A stretch of 64,000 nucleotides of DNA from Montifringilla adamsi (lineage: Eukaryota > Chordata > Aves > Passeriformes > Passeridae), in NCBI GenBank assembly GCA_017590115.1, contig JAGGNK010008781.1, positions 4,567,371 to 4,631,370 on the forward strand, in the 5' to 3' direction. Every line of letters starts with the position of its first letter. The stretch's first letter is position 1. The notes under the pieces were generated by a model. The model was not told where the DNA came from, searched no databases, and worked only from the letters and a program-made list of their open reading frames with translations. Positions 61,001-61,034 of this stretch are shown here, piece after piece. The translations under genes and the position numbers were made by a program.

Positions 61001-61034
61001 CAGCATCATGAAGAAATACCTGGGCAAAGAATAA
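6699..61034 (+). CDS. MYO18B: Unconventional myosin-XVIIIb, complete coding span, 42 exons
   Basis: Joining 42 exons gives 7,713 nt (2,570 aa plus stop) with consistent phases throughout. Order in the protein: N-terminal extension about 1-500, rich in Lys/Glu/Pro and probably disordered; myosin motor about 500-1310; IQ-like neck about 1320-1375; coiled coil about 1380-2070; Ser/Arg-rich C-terminal region 2070-2570. Length and collinear matches to human MYO18B (about 2,567 aa, recalled) run from the first residue to the last, including the short start [13 protein letters not shown] and the terminal IMKKYL block. MYO18A is excluded: there is no PDZ domain or KE-rich start, and the C-terminal region is MYO18B-like. 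Family knowledge: MYO18B acts in sarcomere assembly of heart and skeletal muscle and has little or no actin-activated ATPase. Consistent with this, Walker A reads GHSGAGRT (Arg for Lys at about 659) and switch II reads DSPGF without the usual Glu. Splice borders are GT-AG except intron 1 (GA-AG as read) and intron 27 (GC-AG). Exons are listed separately. Confidence 0.95.
6738..7350 (+). other. MYO18B intron 1
   Basis: Begins GAAAGT and ends CCCCAG. Holds a short CAGAGCAGAGCTGGCA duplication at about 7097-7130; otherwise nothing recognised. Confidence 0.6.
7351..7506 (+). CDS. MYO18B: MYO18B exon 2
   Basis: 52 codons, phase 0 on both sides, CAG acceptor and GTGAGC donor. It begins [11 protein letters not shown] and carries the conserved [16 protein letters not shown] block, nearly identical to human MYO18B and diagnostic for this paralogue. 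It is part of the N-terminal extension, ahead of the motor. Confidence 0.93.
7593..8888 (+). CDS. MYO18B: MYO18B exon 3: long N-terminal extension with in-frame repeats
   Basis: 432 codons, phase 0 at both ends, TTGGCAG acceptor and GTGATG donor. It corresponds to the single large exon of the N-terminal extension in the family. Composition is Lys, Glu, Pro, Ser and Thr, with almost no hydrophobic residues, so it is probably disordered. Two internal repeat zones: degenerate [13 protein letters not shown] units at about 7795-8020, and ten copies of GTIPESTK(K)EK at 8170-8488. A short conserved-looking island ([17 protein letters not shown]) lies between them and resembles the human segment around KWGGFLGRRSKW. 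The C-terminal part ([18 protein letters not shown]) is charged. Primary sequence here is poorly conserved in the family; exon structure supports the call. Confidence 0.9.
7795..8020 (+). repeat. MYO18B: Degenerate in-frame Lys/Pro/Glu/Thr repeats in exon 3
   Basis: The protein cycles through units such as [35 protein letters not shown] and ETTPKTA. DNA units are multiples of three but irregular, so the array is older than the [11 protein letters not shown] array that follows. Confidence 0.8.
8170..8488 (+). repeat. MYO18B: Coding minisatellite, 30/33-bp units, about 10 copies
   Basis: Units encode [10 protein letters not shown] (30 bp) or [11 protein letters not shown] (33 bp), with Ile/Val alternation and a degenerate tail ([32 protein letters not shown]). 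DNA identity between units is very high and all lengths are multiples of three, so copy number can vary without breaking the frame. Confidence 0.95.
9104..9170 (+). CDS. MYO18B: MYO18B exon 4 (start of motor region)
   Basis: 67 nt, phase 0 in, phase 1 out; CCCCCAG acceptor, GTAACT donor. Encodes [22 protein letters not shown], matching human RWYEAEKVWLAQKDGFTLA. This is the SH3-like N-terminal subdomain of the motor. Confidence 0.93.
9316..9428 (+). CDS. MYO18B: MYO18B exon 5
   Basis: 113 nt, phase 1 in, phase 0 out; CCTTCAG acceptor, GTAAGC donor. Encodes [20 protein letters not shown] followed by [14 protein letters not shown], the rest of the SH3-like subdomain. Close match to the human block that includes LPAGRVR and ITEVDEE. 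Confidence 0.93.
9597..9773 (+). CDS. MYO18B: MYO18B exon 6
   Basis: 59 codons, phase 0 both sides; CCCCAG acceptor, GTGAGA donor. Encodes [20 protein letters not shown], then [11 protein letters not shown] and [11 protein letters not shown]. This is the classic myosin start of the motor core (LxxLNExxVLxxLxxRY...TYxGxxLVxxxP). Confidence 0.94.
9905..10235. repeat. Intronic 27-bp minisatellite, about 12 copies (intron 6)
   Basis: Unit GGGGATGCTCTGGGGACATT plus TGGGACC, 27 bp, with scattered substitutions. Because 27 is divisible by three the array stays open in several frames, but it lies between the exon 6 donor at 9774 and the exon 7 acceptor at 10427. Confidence 0.9.
10428..10626 (+). CDS. 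MYO18B: MYO18B exon 7 (P-loop exon, altered Walker A)
   Basis: 199 nt, phase 0 in, phase 1 out; CCCGCAG acceptor, GTATGG donor. Encodes [20 protein letters not shown] through the P-loop [11 protein letters not shown] and on to [14 protein letters not shown]. The P-loop codons run 10536-10562. The catalytic Lys of GxSGxGKT is AGG (Arg) at 10554-10556, and the residue after the Thr is also Arg (CGG). Human MYO18B reads GWSGAGKTTCC as I recall it. Nucleotide binding is therefore probably weakened or lost, beyond the known degeneracy of the family. Confidence 0.94.
10627..10760. repeat. Short tandem repeats next to the exon 7 donor (intron 7)
   Basis: Variants of GGTATGGGCAGGG, alternating with GCGGTGTGGGCAG and GTGTCAGG, start immediately at the donor and recreate donor-like GGTATGG sequences about every 20-40 bp. 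Confidence 0.75.
10783..10993. repeat. Tandem repeat, about 70-bp unit, three copies (intron 7)
   Basis: Each copy carries GGGGGCACACAGCCACACAA, AACACCTGGATTTGTGC and CCCTGGGATGGCTCCTAAGC with few changes. The rest of intron 7, to 11400, shows nothing clear. Confidence 0.85.
11401..11543 (+). CDS. MYO18B: MYO18B exon 8 (switch I region)
   Basis: 143 nt, phase 1 in, phase 0 out; TTTTGCAG acceptor, GTACCT donor. Encodes [17 protein letters not shown], then [19 protein letters not shown]. The switch I position, NNSSRFGK in ordinary myosins, reads SSSSTRFSM here. It resembles human MYO18B and is not an active-site consensus. Confidence 0.94.
11544..12499 (+). other. MYO18B intron 8, with an 11-bp CTGCTCCCTGCT-type repeat
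   Basis: At 11657-11708 an 11-bp unit (TCTGCTCCCTG) is repeated about five times. The rest is GC-moderate sequence with no recognised element. Confidence 0.7.
12500..12600 (+). CDS. MYO18B: MYO18B exon 9
   Basis: 101 nt, phase 0 in, phase 2 out; CTCCCCAG acceptor, GTGGGT donor. Encodes [20 protein letters not shown] and [13 protein letters not shown]. It is the myosin LLEKSRV...ER.FHIFY block, strongly conserved with the family. Confidence 0.94.
12601..13008 (+). other. MYO18B intron 9
   Basis: About 0.4 kb with normal GTGGGT and CCCAG borders and a T-run before the acceptor. Nothing else recognised. Confidence 0.6.
13009..13072 (+). CDS. MYO18B: MYO18B exon 10
   Basis: 64 nt, phase 2 in, phase 0 out; CTCCCAG acceptor, GTAGGG donor. 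Encodes [22 protein letters not shown], aligning with human RTELNLHQMADSSSFG. Upper 50-kDa part of the motor. Confidence 0.92.
13073..14272 (+). other. MYO18B intron 10, with CR1 fragment at 13930-14030
   Basis: Holds an AT-richer segment at 13480-13600 that could be conserved non-coding sequence, and a CR1 3' fragment on the + strand at about 13930-14030 (GAGATGAGCTTTAAGGTCCC, AACCCAAACCACTTGATGG). Confidence 0.6.
14273..14417 (+). CDS. MYO18B: MYO18B exon 11
   Basis: 145 nt, phase 0 in, phase 1 out; CCCTGCAG acceptor, GTGAGG donor. Encodes [20 protein letters not shown] and [20 protein letters not shown]. The IL.AIYHLG motif is a hallmark of myosin motors. Confidence 0.94.
14651..15050 (-). 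mobile_element. Solo LTR-like element, songbird ERV type (copy 1, intron 11)
   Basis: Shares order and wording with the element at 30444-30855: AGAAGGCTAATTTATTATAT, ACTAAAACTATACTAAA, AGAGTCTGACACAGC, GGTCATTAAGTTA, CTGAGGCTTCTCAG and an ATATGATGGTGACA end. It reads TG...CA. On the minus strand an AATAAAT and TATA-like tract are in LTR order, so the minus strand is the likely sense. I recognise it as a common passerine LTR from memory; family name not assigned. No internal retroviral genes. Confidence 0.7.
15130..15480. other. AT-rich, possibly conserved non-coding block (intron 11)
   Basis: Low-repeat AT-rich sequence with GTATTTATAGAG, TTTATAAATG and TTAATTATTTTAA motifs, unlike the GC-rich flanks. 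Could be an intronic enhancer; this is inference. Confidence 0.35.
15481..18461 (+). other. Remainder of MYO18B intron 11
   Basis: No second gene seen. A short GAATATCAGAATATCAGGAT repeat lies at 16673-16703 and a minisatellite at 17390-17555 is listed separately. The region around 15910-16470 is plain unique sequence. Confidence 0.5.
17390..17555. repeat. Degenerate GGGCAGTGTGGGGTGCTGGA minisatellite (intron 11)
   Basis: About seven imperfect units of GCTGGAATGGGCAGTGTGGG and GGGCAGTTTTGGGTGCAGGA alternate. Confidence 0.85.
18462..18626 (+). CDS. MYO18B: MYO18B exon 12
   Basis: 165 nt, phase 1 in and out; CTCCGCAG acceptor, GTACCG donor. Encodes [20 protein letters not shown] followed by [21 protein letters not shown] and a variable [11 protein letters not shown] linker. 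A 23-bp minisatellite begins about 100 bp after this exon. Confidence 0.93.
18727..19490. repeat. 23-bp minisatellite, about 33 copies (intron 12)
   Basis: Two interleaved unit types, CAAGGCATGGGGATATTTCC plus ACC and AAAGACACGGGGATATTTCC plus ACC, mostly 23 bp. Stop codons are absent in several frames on both strands, so it produces long but spurious open frames. It begins about 100 bp after exon 12. Confidence 0.95.
19500..20913 (+). other. Rest of MYO18B intron 12, with AT microsatellite and CR1 scrap
   Basis: 19930-20090 is a long imperfect (TA)n tract. 20610-20665 is a + strand CR1 3' fragment (GGTTGGACTTGATGATCTCG, GGTCTTTCCCAACCTTGG). Nothing else recognised. Confidence 0.7.
20914..21004 (+). 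CDS. MYO18B: MYO18B exon 13
   Basis: 91 nt, phase 1 in, phase 2 out; GTGCCAG acceptor, GTACCA donor. Encodes [20 protein letters not shown], then [10 protein letters not shown], the myosin relay-loop neighbour block (LYxxLFxxLVxxIN). Nearly identical to human. Confidence 0.95.
21130..21735 (-). mobile_element. Degraded songbird LTR with expanded TA tract (intron 13)
   Basis: The left side keeps AGAAGGCTGAAAAATTGCTT, the TTATATTATATTGATACTAT tract and ATAGTTATACTAAAG, the same order as the LTRs at 14651 and 30444. The A/T tract has grown into about 230 bp of TATATA/ACTATA repeats (21255-21490). Further matches to the right are weak. Confidence 0.55.
21874..22066 (+). CDS. MYO18B: MYO18B exon 14 (switch II region)
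   Basis: 193 nt, phase 2 in, phase 0 out; TTCCCAG acceptor, GTGAGG donor. Encodes [20 protein letters not shown], then [24 protein letters not shown]. Switch II reads DSPGFQ where active myosins have DIxGFE, so the conserved Glu of the back-door salt bridge is Gln. The FEELCxNYxxERLQxxF block is canonical. Confidence 0.95.
22285..22365 (+). mobile_element. CR1 LINE 3'-end fragment (intron 14)
   Basis: GGCTGGAATGAGATGATTTT, then CCCAACCCAAACCATTTTGG and AATTCTATTAC at the right end. The rest of intron 14 (22067-22680) shows nothing clear. Confidence 0.7.
22681..22761 (+). CDS. MYO18B: MYO18B exon 15
   Basis: 27 codons, phase 0 both sides; TTTTCCAG acceptor, GTACCC donor. Encodes [20 protein letters not shown] and IDLSCSQ, matching human GVPVQFDLPDPSPGTTVAVVD in position and pattern. 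Confidence 0.9.
23034..23515. mobile_element. Possible LTR or other dispersed element (intron 15)
   Basis: A block distinct in composition from its flanks, running from GTGAATTATCGTGGTTTCTG to TAGTGCAACACAACAGCTGG, with CACGATAATTCATAGAC inside that is complementary to the left edge (GAATTATCGTG). The repeated GTGCAA words near the right end are unusual. Family not recognised. Confidence 0.35.
23596..23743 (+). CDS. MYO18B: MYO18B exon 16
   Basis: 148 nt, phase 0 in, phase 1 out; TTGGCAG acceptor, GTGAGT donor. Encodes [20 protein letters not shown] and [16 protein letters not shown]. Corresponds to human ARGLFWVLDEEV. Confidence 0.93.
23878..24037 (+). CDS. MYO18B: MYO18B exon 17
   Basis: 160 nt, phase 1 in, phase 2 out; ATCACAG acceptor, perfect GTAAGT donor. 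Encodes [20 protein letters not shown], then [17 protein letters not shown]. The VRYDLTGW motif (VxYxxxGWLxKN in other myosins) marks the lower 50-kDa domain. Confidence 0.94.
24038..24672 (+). other. MYO18B intron 17, with CR1 fragment at 24205-24330
   Basis: CR1-type sequence on the + strand (AAGTGTCCAAGGTCAGGGTG, GACAGGGCTTGGAGCAA, GGTGGAAGGTGTCCCTGCC). The rest is unremarkable. Confidence 0.6.
24673..24856 (+). CDS. MYO18B: MYO18B exon 18
   Basis: 184 nt, phase 2 in, phase 0 out; CCCGCAG acceptor, GTGAGT donor. Encodes [20 protein letters not shown], then [20 protein letters not shown] and IKLQA. Very GC-rich. Human has IKLQM at the exon end, against IKLQA here. Confidence 0.93.
25085..25410. 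repeat. 10-bp CACACAGATC/T satellite (intron 18)
   Basis: About 32 units of ACACAGATCA, ACACAGATCT, ACACAGATTA and ACACAGTTTA. They group into higher-order units of about 50-60 bp (AGATCTCACACAGATTACAC followed by ACAGTTTACACAC), so the array has grown at two scales. Confidence 0.9.
25411..25880 (+). other. Rest of MYO18B intron 18
   Basis: A weak + strand CR1-like end at 25600-25665 (AATCCTTCCAATACAAATAA, TTCCATGATTCTAC). Nothing else recognised. Confidence 0.45.
25881..26073 (+). CDS. MYO18B: MYO18B exon 19
   Basis: 193 nt, phase 0 in, phase 1 out; TCTCCAG acceptor, GTACGT donor. Encodes [20 protein letters not shown], a proline-rich loop, and [23 protein letters not shown]. It matches the myosin block FVRCIxPN...LxxQLRxxGVLExxRIxR in its divergent MYO18 form. 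Confidence 0.94.
26529..26672. repeat. Tandem duplication beside the exon 20 acceptor (intron 19)
   Basis: Two copies of CAGGTCCCTCCCCAGCCTGC, CAGTGCCCTGGGCGTGGTGC and AGCCCCCAACA. The second ends within 10 bp of the exon 20 acceptor. Each copy carries AG dinucleotides after C-rich tracts, i.e. decoy acceptors. Confidence 0.85.
26680..26789 (+). CDS. MYO18B: MYO18B exon 20 (converter region)
   Basis: 110 nt, phase 1 in, phase 0 out; CCCCCAG acceptor, GTGTGT donor. Encodes [20 protein letters not shown] and [13 protein letters not shown]. The FxxFxxRFxxLxP converter motif is conserved. Confidence 0.93.
26790..28376 (+). other. MYO18B intron 20
   Basis: Unique sequence, normal borders, no gene, repeat array or clear transposon recognised. 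Confidence 0.5.
28377..28442 (+). CDS. MYO18B: MYO18B exon 21
   Basis: 22 codons, phase 0 both sides; CTGTAG acceptor, GTACGA donor. Encodes [20 protein letters not shown] and TQ, the region just before the VFLKAG strand of the converter. Confidence 0.92.
28443..29712 (+). other. MYO18B intron 21, with AT-rich block and (CCAT)n
   Basis: 28900-29100 is AT-rich unique sequence that may be conserved non-coding. 29511-29575 is a (CATC)n tetranucleotide microsatellite, interrupted by CCATCC units. Confidence 0.65.
29713..29841 (+). CDS. MYO18B: MYO18B exon 22 (end of motor, IQ-like helix)
   Basis: 43 codons, phase 0 both sides; TGCCAG acceptor, GTACCT donor. Encodes [20 protein letters not shown] and [19 protein letters not shown]. 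The second stretch is an IQ-like light-chain-binding helix (xQAxxxGxLxRxxF) at about residues 1321-1340. Confidence 0.95.
30074..30217 (+). CDS. MYO18B: MYO18B exon 23 (neck-tail junction)
   Basis: 48 codons, phase 0 both sides; CCCACAG acceptor, GTGAGT donor. Encodes [35 protein letters not shown] and AEEQLRAKE. The WPWWQL motif marks the head-tail junction of type II-like and XVIII myosins; the coiled coil starts after it. Confidence 0.95.
30444..30855 (-). mobile_element. Solo LTR-like element, songbird ERV type (copy 2, intron 23)
   Basis: Best preserved of the three related copies: GTTCGAGGCTCCCAGGATGA, GTTTCAGAAGGCTGATTTAT, ACTAAAACTATACTAAAAAG, AGAGTCCGACACAGCTGGA, TTGATTGGTCATTAAG, ACCAATCACAGATGCACCTG and an ATGGTGACATCA end. 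On the minus strand AATAAATCAGCC serves as a poly(A)-type signal. No internal coding region. Confidence 0.75.
30856..31761 (+). other. Rest of MYO18B intron 23
   Basis: Contains a short inverted repeat at about 30988-31016 (GCATTCAAACACCCCTGTGT / GTGTTTGAATGC) and a T-rich acceptor tract. No gene seen. Confidence 0.5.
31762..31851 (+). CDS. MYO18B: MYO18B exon 24 (coiled coil)
   Basis: 30 codons, phase 0; TCCCTAG acceptor, GTACAG donor. Encodes [20 protein letters not shown], then [10 protein letters not shown]. Heptad pattern; matches human [14 protein letters not shown]. Confidence 0.93.
32090..32255 (+). mobile_element. CR1 LINE 3'-end fragment (intron 24)
   Basis: GCCCAGAGAAGCTGTGGCTG, GTATCCAAGGCCAGGTTGGA, GGTGTCCCTGCCCATGG and CCCAAACCATTCTGGGATTC in + strand order, a clear CR1 3' end of about 165 bp. 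Confidence 0.85.
32256..33021 (+). other. Rest of MYO18B intron 24
   Basis: Unique sequence, nothing recognised. Confidence 0.4.
33022..33141 (+). CDS. MYO18B: MYO18B exon 25 (coiled coil)
   Basis: 40 codons, phase 0; CCCCCAG acceptor, GTACAG donor. Encodes [20 protein letters not shown], then [20 protein letters not shown]. Matches human IADLTSDLADERFKGDVACQ. Confidence 0.95.
33252..33360 (+). CDS. MYO18B: MYO18B exon 26 (coiled coil)
   Basis: 109 nt, phase 0 in, phase 1 out; TCCCCAG acceptor, GTAGGG donor. Encodes [20 protein letters not shown], then [16 protein letters not shown], a coiled coil ending in a Gly/Ser break. Confidence 0.94.
33361..33832 (+). other. MYO18B intron 26
   Basis: Only a short GGGATGGGATGGGATGGG tract at about 33607-33638 stands out. 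Confidence 0.5.
33833..33957 (+). CDS. MYO18B: MYO18B exon 27 (coiled coil; GC donor)
   Basis: 125 nt, phase 1 in, phase 0 out; TTGGCAG acceptor. Encodes [20 protein letters not shown], then [22 protein letters not shown]. The donor is AAAAG followed by GCAAGT, a typical GC-AG intron in which the rest of the consensus is perfect. Confidence 0.93.
34100..34400. repeat. Imperfect tandem repeats in the GC-AG intron 27
   Basis: Recurrent words CCCTCCTCTGTGGGATGCCT, GTGTGCCATGGAGTCTGTGG and CCTCTGTGGGGTGTGTG repeat at about 30-70 bp spacing across most of the 469-nt intron, so the intron is largely a degenerate minisatellite. Confidence 0.75.
34427..34581 (+). CDS. MYO18B: MYO18B exon 28 (coiled coil)
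   Basis: 155 nt, phase 0 in, phase 2 out; CTCCGCAG acceptor, GTAAGG donor. Encodes [40 protein letters not shown] and [11 protein letters not shown]. Unusually Ala/Arg- and GC-rich compared with human. Confidence 0.94.
34755..34882 (-). mobile_element. CR1 LINE 3' end adjoining exon 29 (intron 28)
   Basis: TGGTTTGGGCTGGAAGGGAT, CTTGAAGCTCATCCAGCTCC, CCTTCCACTATCCCAGAGTG and CTCCAAGCCCTGTCCAGCCT: the CR1 3' end on the minus strand. It stops within about 10 bp of the exon 29 acceptor at 34889. Confidence 0.85.
34890..35013 (+). CDS. MYO18B: MYO18B exon 29 (coiled coil)
   Basis: 124 nt, phase 2 in, phase 0 out; CCCTCCAG acceptor, GTAGGA donor. Encodes [20 protein letters not shown], then [21 protein letters not shown], almost identical to human. 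A CR1 3' end lies directly against the acceptor. Confidence 0.95.
35014..35590 (+). other. MYO18B intron 29
   Basis: About 0.6 kb with normal GTAGGA and GCCCAG borders, GC-rich in its second half. Nothing recognised. Confidence 0.5.
35591..35785 (+). CDS. MYO18B: MYO18B exon 30 (coiled coil)
   Basis: 65 codons, phase 0; CTGCCCAG acceptor, GTAACG donor. Encodes [20 protein letters not shown], a skip-like segment ([10 protein letters not shown]), and [20 protein letters not shown]. Human has a similar non-helical break (GSPSLGENC). Confidence 0.93.
35890..36000 (+). CDS. MYO18B: MYO18B exon 31 (coiled coil)
   Basis: 37 codons, phase 0; GTTTCAG acceptor, GTAGGT donor. Encodes [20 protein letters not shown], then [17 protein letters not shown], close to human [16 protein letters not shown]. 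Confidence 0.95.
36001..36570 (+). other. MYO18B intron 31
   Basis: Unique sequence with normal borders, nothing recognised. Confidence 0.5.
36571..36675 (+). CDS. MYO18B: MYO18B exon 32 (coiled coil)
   Basis: 35 codons, phase 0; TCCCACAG acceptor, GTAAGG donor. Encodes [20 protein letters not shown], then [15 protein letters not shown], nearly identical to human. Confidence 0.95.
36676..38687 (+). other. MYO18B intron 32
   Basis: About 2 kb of unique sequence. No exon, gene or clear transposon recognised. Confidence 0.45.
38688..38834 (+). CDS. MYO18B: MYO18B exon 33 (coiled coil)
   Basis: 49 codons, phase 0; CTGCCCAG acceptor, GTACGG donor. Encodes [35 protein letters not shown] and QELEHLRTQ. 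The [12 protein letters not shown] block is invariant between MYO18 proteins. Confidence 0.95.
38835..39885 (+). other. First part of MYO18B intron 33
   Basis: GC-rich next to exon 33, then plain sequence. Nothing recognised. Confidence 0.4.
39886..40285 (+). mobile_element. CR1 LINE 3' region, about 400 bp (intron 33)
   Basis: One of the longest CR1 pieces here: CTCAGGGAGGACCTTGTGGC, AACTGTTCCAGGGGAGGGGC, ACCAGGAGGAATTTCCTCAT, GGCACTCAGTGCTCTGGGCT and AACCTTTATGACTCTGGGAT in + strand order. Only the 3'UTR-proximal part is left; no reverse transcriptase frame. Confidence 0.85.
40480..41060. other. Possibly conserved non-coding block (intron 33)
   Basis: AT-rich, repeat-free sequence next to the octamer block, with low CpG and no coding pattern consistent with a family. 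Function not determined. Confidence 0.3.
41450..41645. promoter_or_regulatory. Candidate intronic enhancer with paired CACGTG and ATTTGCAAAT
   Basis: ATTTGCAAAT at 41522-41531 (a POU octamer-type palindrome) sits between two CACGTG E-boxes (41515-41520 and 41543-41548); another ATTTGCAAA follows at about 41559, then several TAATT words. The clustering in AT-rich unique sequence suggests a regulatory element; this is inference. Confidence 0.4.
41900..42013 (+). CDS. MYO18B: MYO18B exon 34 (coiled coil)
   Basis: 38 codons, phase 0; TTCCCAG acceptor, GTGGGT donor. Encodes [20 protein letters not shown], then [18 protein letters not shown]. Confidence 0.94.
42014..42414 (+). other. MYO18B intron 34
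   Basis: About 0.4 kb, normal borders, nothing recognised. Confidence 0.5.
42415..42531 (+). CDS. MYO18B: MYO18B exon 35 (coiled coil)
   Basis: 39 codons, phase 0; CCTGCAG acceptor, GTAGGA donor. Encodes [20 protein letters not shown], then [19 protein letters not shown], nearly identical to human. Confidence 0.95.
42532..43202 (+). other. MYO18B intron 35
   Basis: Unique sequence with a T-run at 42770-42782. Nothing else recognised. Confidence 0.5.
43203..43286 (+). CDS. MYO18B: MYO18B exon 36 (coiled coil)
   Basis: 28 codons, phase 0; TTCTGCAG acceptor, GTAATC donor. Encodes [20 protein letters not shown], then EKQSLQEK. Matches human SAADIGQIQELQLQLEEAKKEK. Confidence 0.95.
44045..44525 (-). 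mobile_element. LTR-like element upstream of exon 37 (intron 36)
   Basis: The right-to-left reading gives a CAATAAAAGCACCTGCATTT poly(A)-type motif, as in ERV LTRs. The body is AT-rich (ACTTACATATTAATTATTAA, AATAATTATATCTAAACAAT), unlike its flanks. Of ERVK/ERVL type by general appearance; family not assigned. It ends about 65 bp before the exon 37 acceptor. No retroviral genes. The rest of intron 36 (43287-44044) is plain. Confidence 0.6.
44590..44727 (+). CDS. MYO18B: MYO18B exon 37 (coiled coil)
   Basis: 46 codons, phase 0; TCTCCCAG acceptor, GTACCC donor. Encodes [40 protein letters not shown] and QMKRFE. The VSRQEA..RDLE block is conserved with both MYO18 paralogues. Confidence 0.95.
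44955..45140 (+). CDS. MYO18B: MYO18B exon 38 (coiled coil)
   Basis: 62 codons, phase 0; CCCCCAG acceptor, GTGAGG donor. Encodes [40 protein letters not shown] and [15 protein letters not shown], close to human. Confidence 0.95.
45141..48400 (+). other. First part of MYO18B intron 38 (largest intron, 7.1 kb)
   Basis: 45545-45605 is a + strand CR1 3' scrap (GTTGGACTGGATGATCTTGG, GAATCTATGATTCC). 46440-46583 is a tandem duplication, listed separately. About 47235-47265 is a short TA repeat. No gene seen. Confidence 0.55.
46440..46583. repeat. Tandem duplication of about 72 bp containing a hairpin (intron 38)
   Basis: Two copies of GAATGTTTCATGTGGGGATG and GGTGAAGGAAGATACAGGAG plus CTTCTTGGCACTCTTGTG. 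In copy 2 a perfect 12-bp inverted repeat (46511-46522 and 46529-46540, TGAATGTTTCAT with ATGAAACATTCA) surrounds a GTGGGG loop. Confidence 0.9.
48404..49033. repeat. G/T-only low-complexity tract ending in an 83-nt poly(T)
   Basis: About 630 bp almost entirely of T and G on the + strand, densest from 48620 on. It ends with an uninterrupted run of 83 T (48951-49033). A (T)n-G-rich tract of this length is unusual in a bird genome and may include an assembly or polymerase-slippage component. Confidence 0.9.
49034..51789 (+). other. Later part of MYO18B intron 38
   Basis: 49300-49570 is AT-rich unique sequence with several TTAATTA/TTAATTAA words and may be conserved non-coding. The rest, to the CR1 at 51790, is unremarkable. 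Confidence 0.4.
51790..52115 (-). mobile_element. CR1 LINE 3' end, about 325 bp (intron 38)
   Basis: TGAAATGGTTTGGGTTGCAG, CCTGCCATGGGCAGGGACAC, TGCTCCAAGCCCTGTCCAAG, CTCCATGCCCTTATCC and CTTTAAGCACTGGAAGGTGC: a well-preserved CR1 3' end on the minus strand, about 155 bp before exon 39. Confidence 0.9.
52271..52404 (+). CDS. MYO18B: MYO18B exon 39 (end of coiled coil)
   Basis: 134 nt, phase 0 in, phase 2 out; CATGCAG acceptor, GTGAGG donor. Encodes [20 protein letters not shown], then [24 protein letters not shown]. The [13 protein letters not shown] block followed by an acidic Ser/Asp stretch is the known end of the MYO18 coiled coil. Confidence 0.95.
52405..53117 (+). other. First part of MYO18B intron 39
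   Basis: Unique sequence with an A-rich tract at 52890-52925. Nothing recognised. Confidence 0.4.
53118..53318. repeat. Tandem duplication, about 102-bp period, two copies (intron 39)
   Basis: Each copy: CCGAGCACCACTCGCCGTC, then CCTTTTGCCCC, then CTTGCAGCCCGGCCTGAGCC, GTGCAGGGAGCAGGGAGGGG and TCTCCAGCCCCACTC. Both copies contain a pyrimidine tract followed by TTGCAG, so the duplication made two strong decoy acceptors upstream of exon 40. Confidence 0.9.
53343..53555. mobile_element. Songbird LTR fragment upstream of exon 40 (intron 39)
   Basis: Starts TGTCTTGGTTTGAAAAGACG, followed by GCAGGAGCCTCCCTTGAAAT, GTAAACCCCCTCCCTCCGAA and GGGGCTCTCAGGCAAAGATA. I recognise this as a repeated bird ERV LTR start from memory; family not named. 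It ends about 145 bp before the microexon. No retroviral genes. Confidence 0.65.
53699..53740 (+). CDS. MYO18B: MYO18B exon 40 (42-nt microexon)
   Basis: 42 nt, phase 2 in and out; CTTGCAG acceptor, GTGAGT donor. Encodes [14 protein letters not shown]. It keeps the frame and could be skipped without a frameshift (14 codons). The sequence is poorly conserved, so the call rests on phase, good splice sites and position. Confidence 0.8.
53741..54453 (+). other. MYO18B intron 40, with a short duplication at 54078-54205
   Basis: Two diverged copies of GGGCCCTGTGGGGTGCCCAG / GGGCTCTGTGGGGTGCCTGG, each followed by CTCTGTTGCTGCAGTTCCAG / CTCTGTCACTGCAGCTCCAG, which again resemble acceptors. Confidence 0.65.
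54454..54615 (+). CDS. MYO18B: MYO18B exon 41
   Basis: 162 nt, phase 2 in and out; CCCTCAG acceptor, GTAAGG donor. Encodes [20 protein letters not shown], then a Ser-rich tract ending GSRSTQSF. Aligns with human DNVSILSSQPEGSLQSW in pattern. Length is a multiple of three, so skipping would also preserve the frame. Confidence 0.9.
55838..55930 (-). mobile_element. CR1 LINE 3'-end fragment (intron 41)
   Basis: CACAGAATCCTGGAATGTTT, TGGCTTGGAAGGGACCTTAA and CCTGCCATGGGCAGGGACAC on the minus strand; only about 90 bp. Confidence 0.8.
56125..56335 (+). mobile_element. CR1 LINE 3'-end fragment (intron 41)
   Basis: GGTTGGACATCAGGAGGAAT, CTGCCCAGGGAGTTTTGGAG, GGCACTCAGTGCTCTGGGCT and CCTTTCCAACCTCAGTGAGT in + strand order. 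Same subtype as the copy at 39886. Confidence 0.85.
57800..58042 (-). mobile_element. CR1 LINE 3' end (intron 41)
   Basis: ATCATGGAATGGTTGGGGTG, AAATCATCCAGTCCCACCCC, TCCAAGCCCTGTCCAGCCTG and AATATCCCATCCAACCCTGC, minus strand. Confidence 0.9.
59744..61034 (+). CDS. MYO18B: MYO18B exon 42 (large C-terminal exon, stop codon)
   Basis: 1,291 nt, phase 2 in, TAA at 61032-61034; TTGCTCAG acceptor. Encodes about 430 residues that are Ser-, Pro- and Arg-rich and mostly disordered, with blocks shared with human MYO18[50 protein letters not shown] followed by [29 protein letters not shown], and the end [14 protein letters not shown]. The function of these blocks is not known to me; their conservation suggests protein-binding motifs. 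GC content is much higher than the surrounding introns. AAG|GTAACT directly after the stop is a possible donor for a 3'UTR intron. Confidence 0.95.

Noticed and set aside
6699..61034. MYO18A as an alternative identity
   Set aside because: MYO18A starts with a KE-rich region and a PDZ domain and has a different C-terminal region; this protein has the MYO18B start, the long extension exon and the IMKKYL end.
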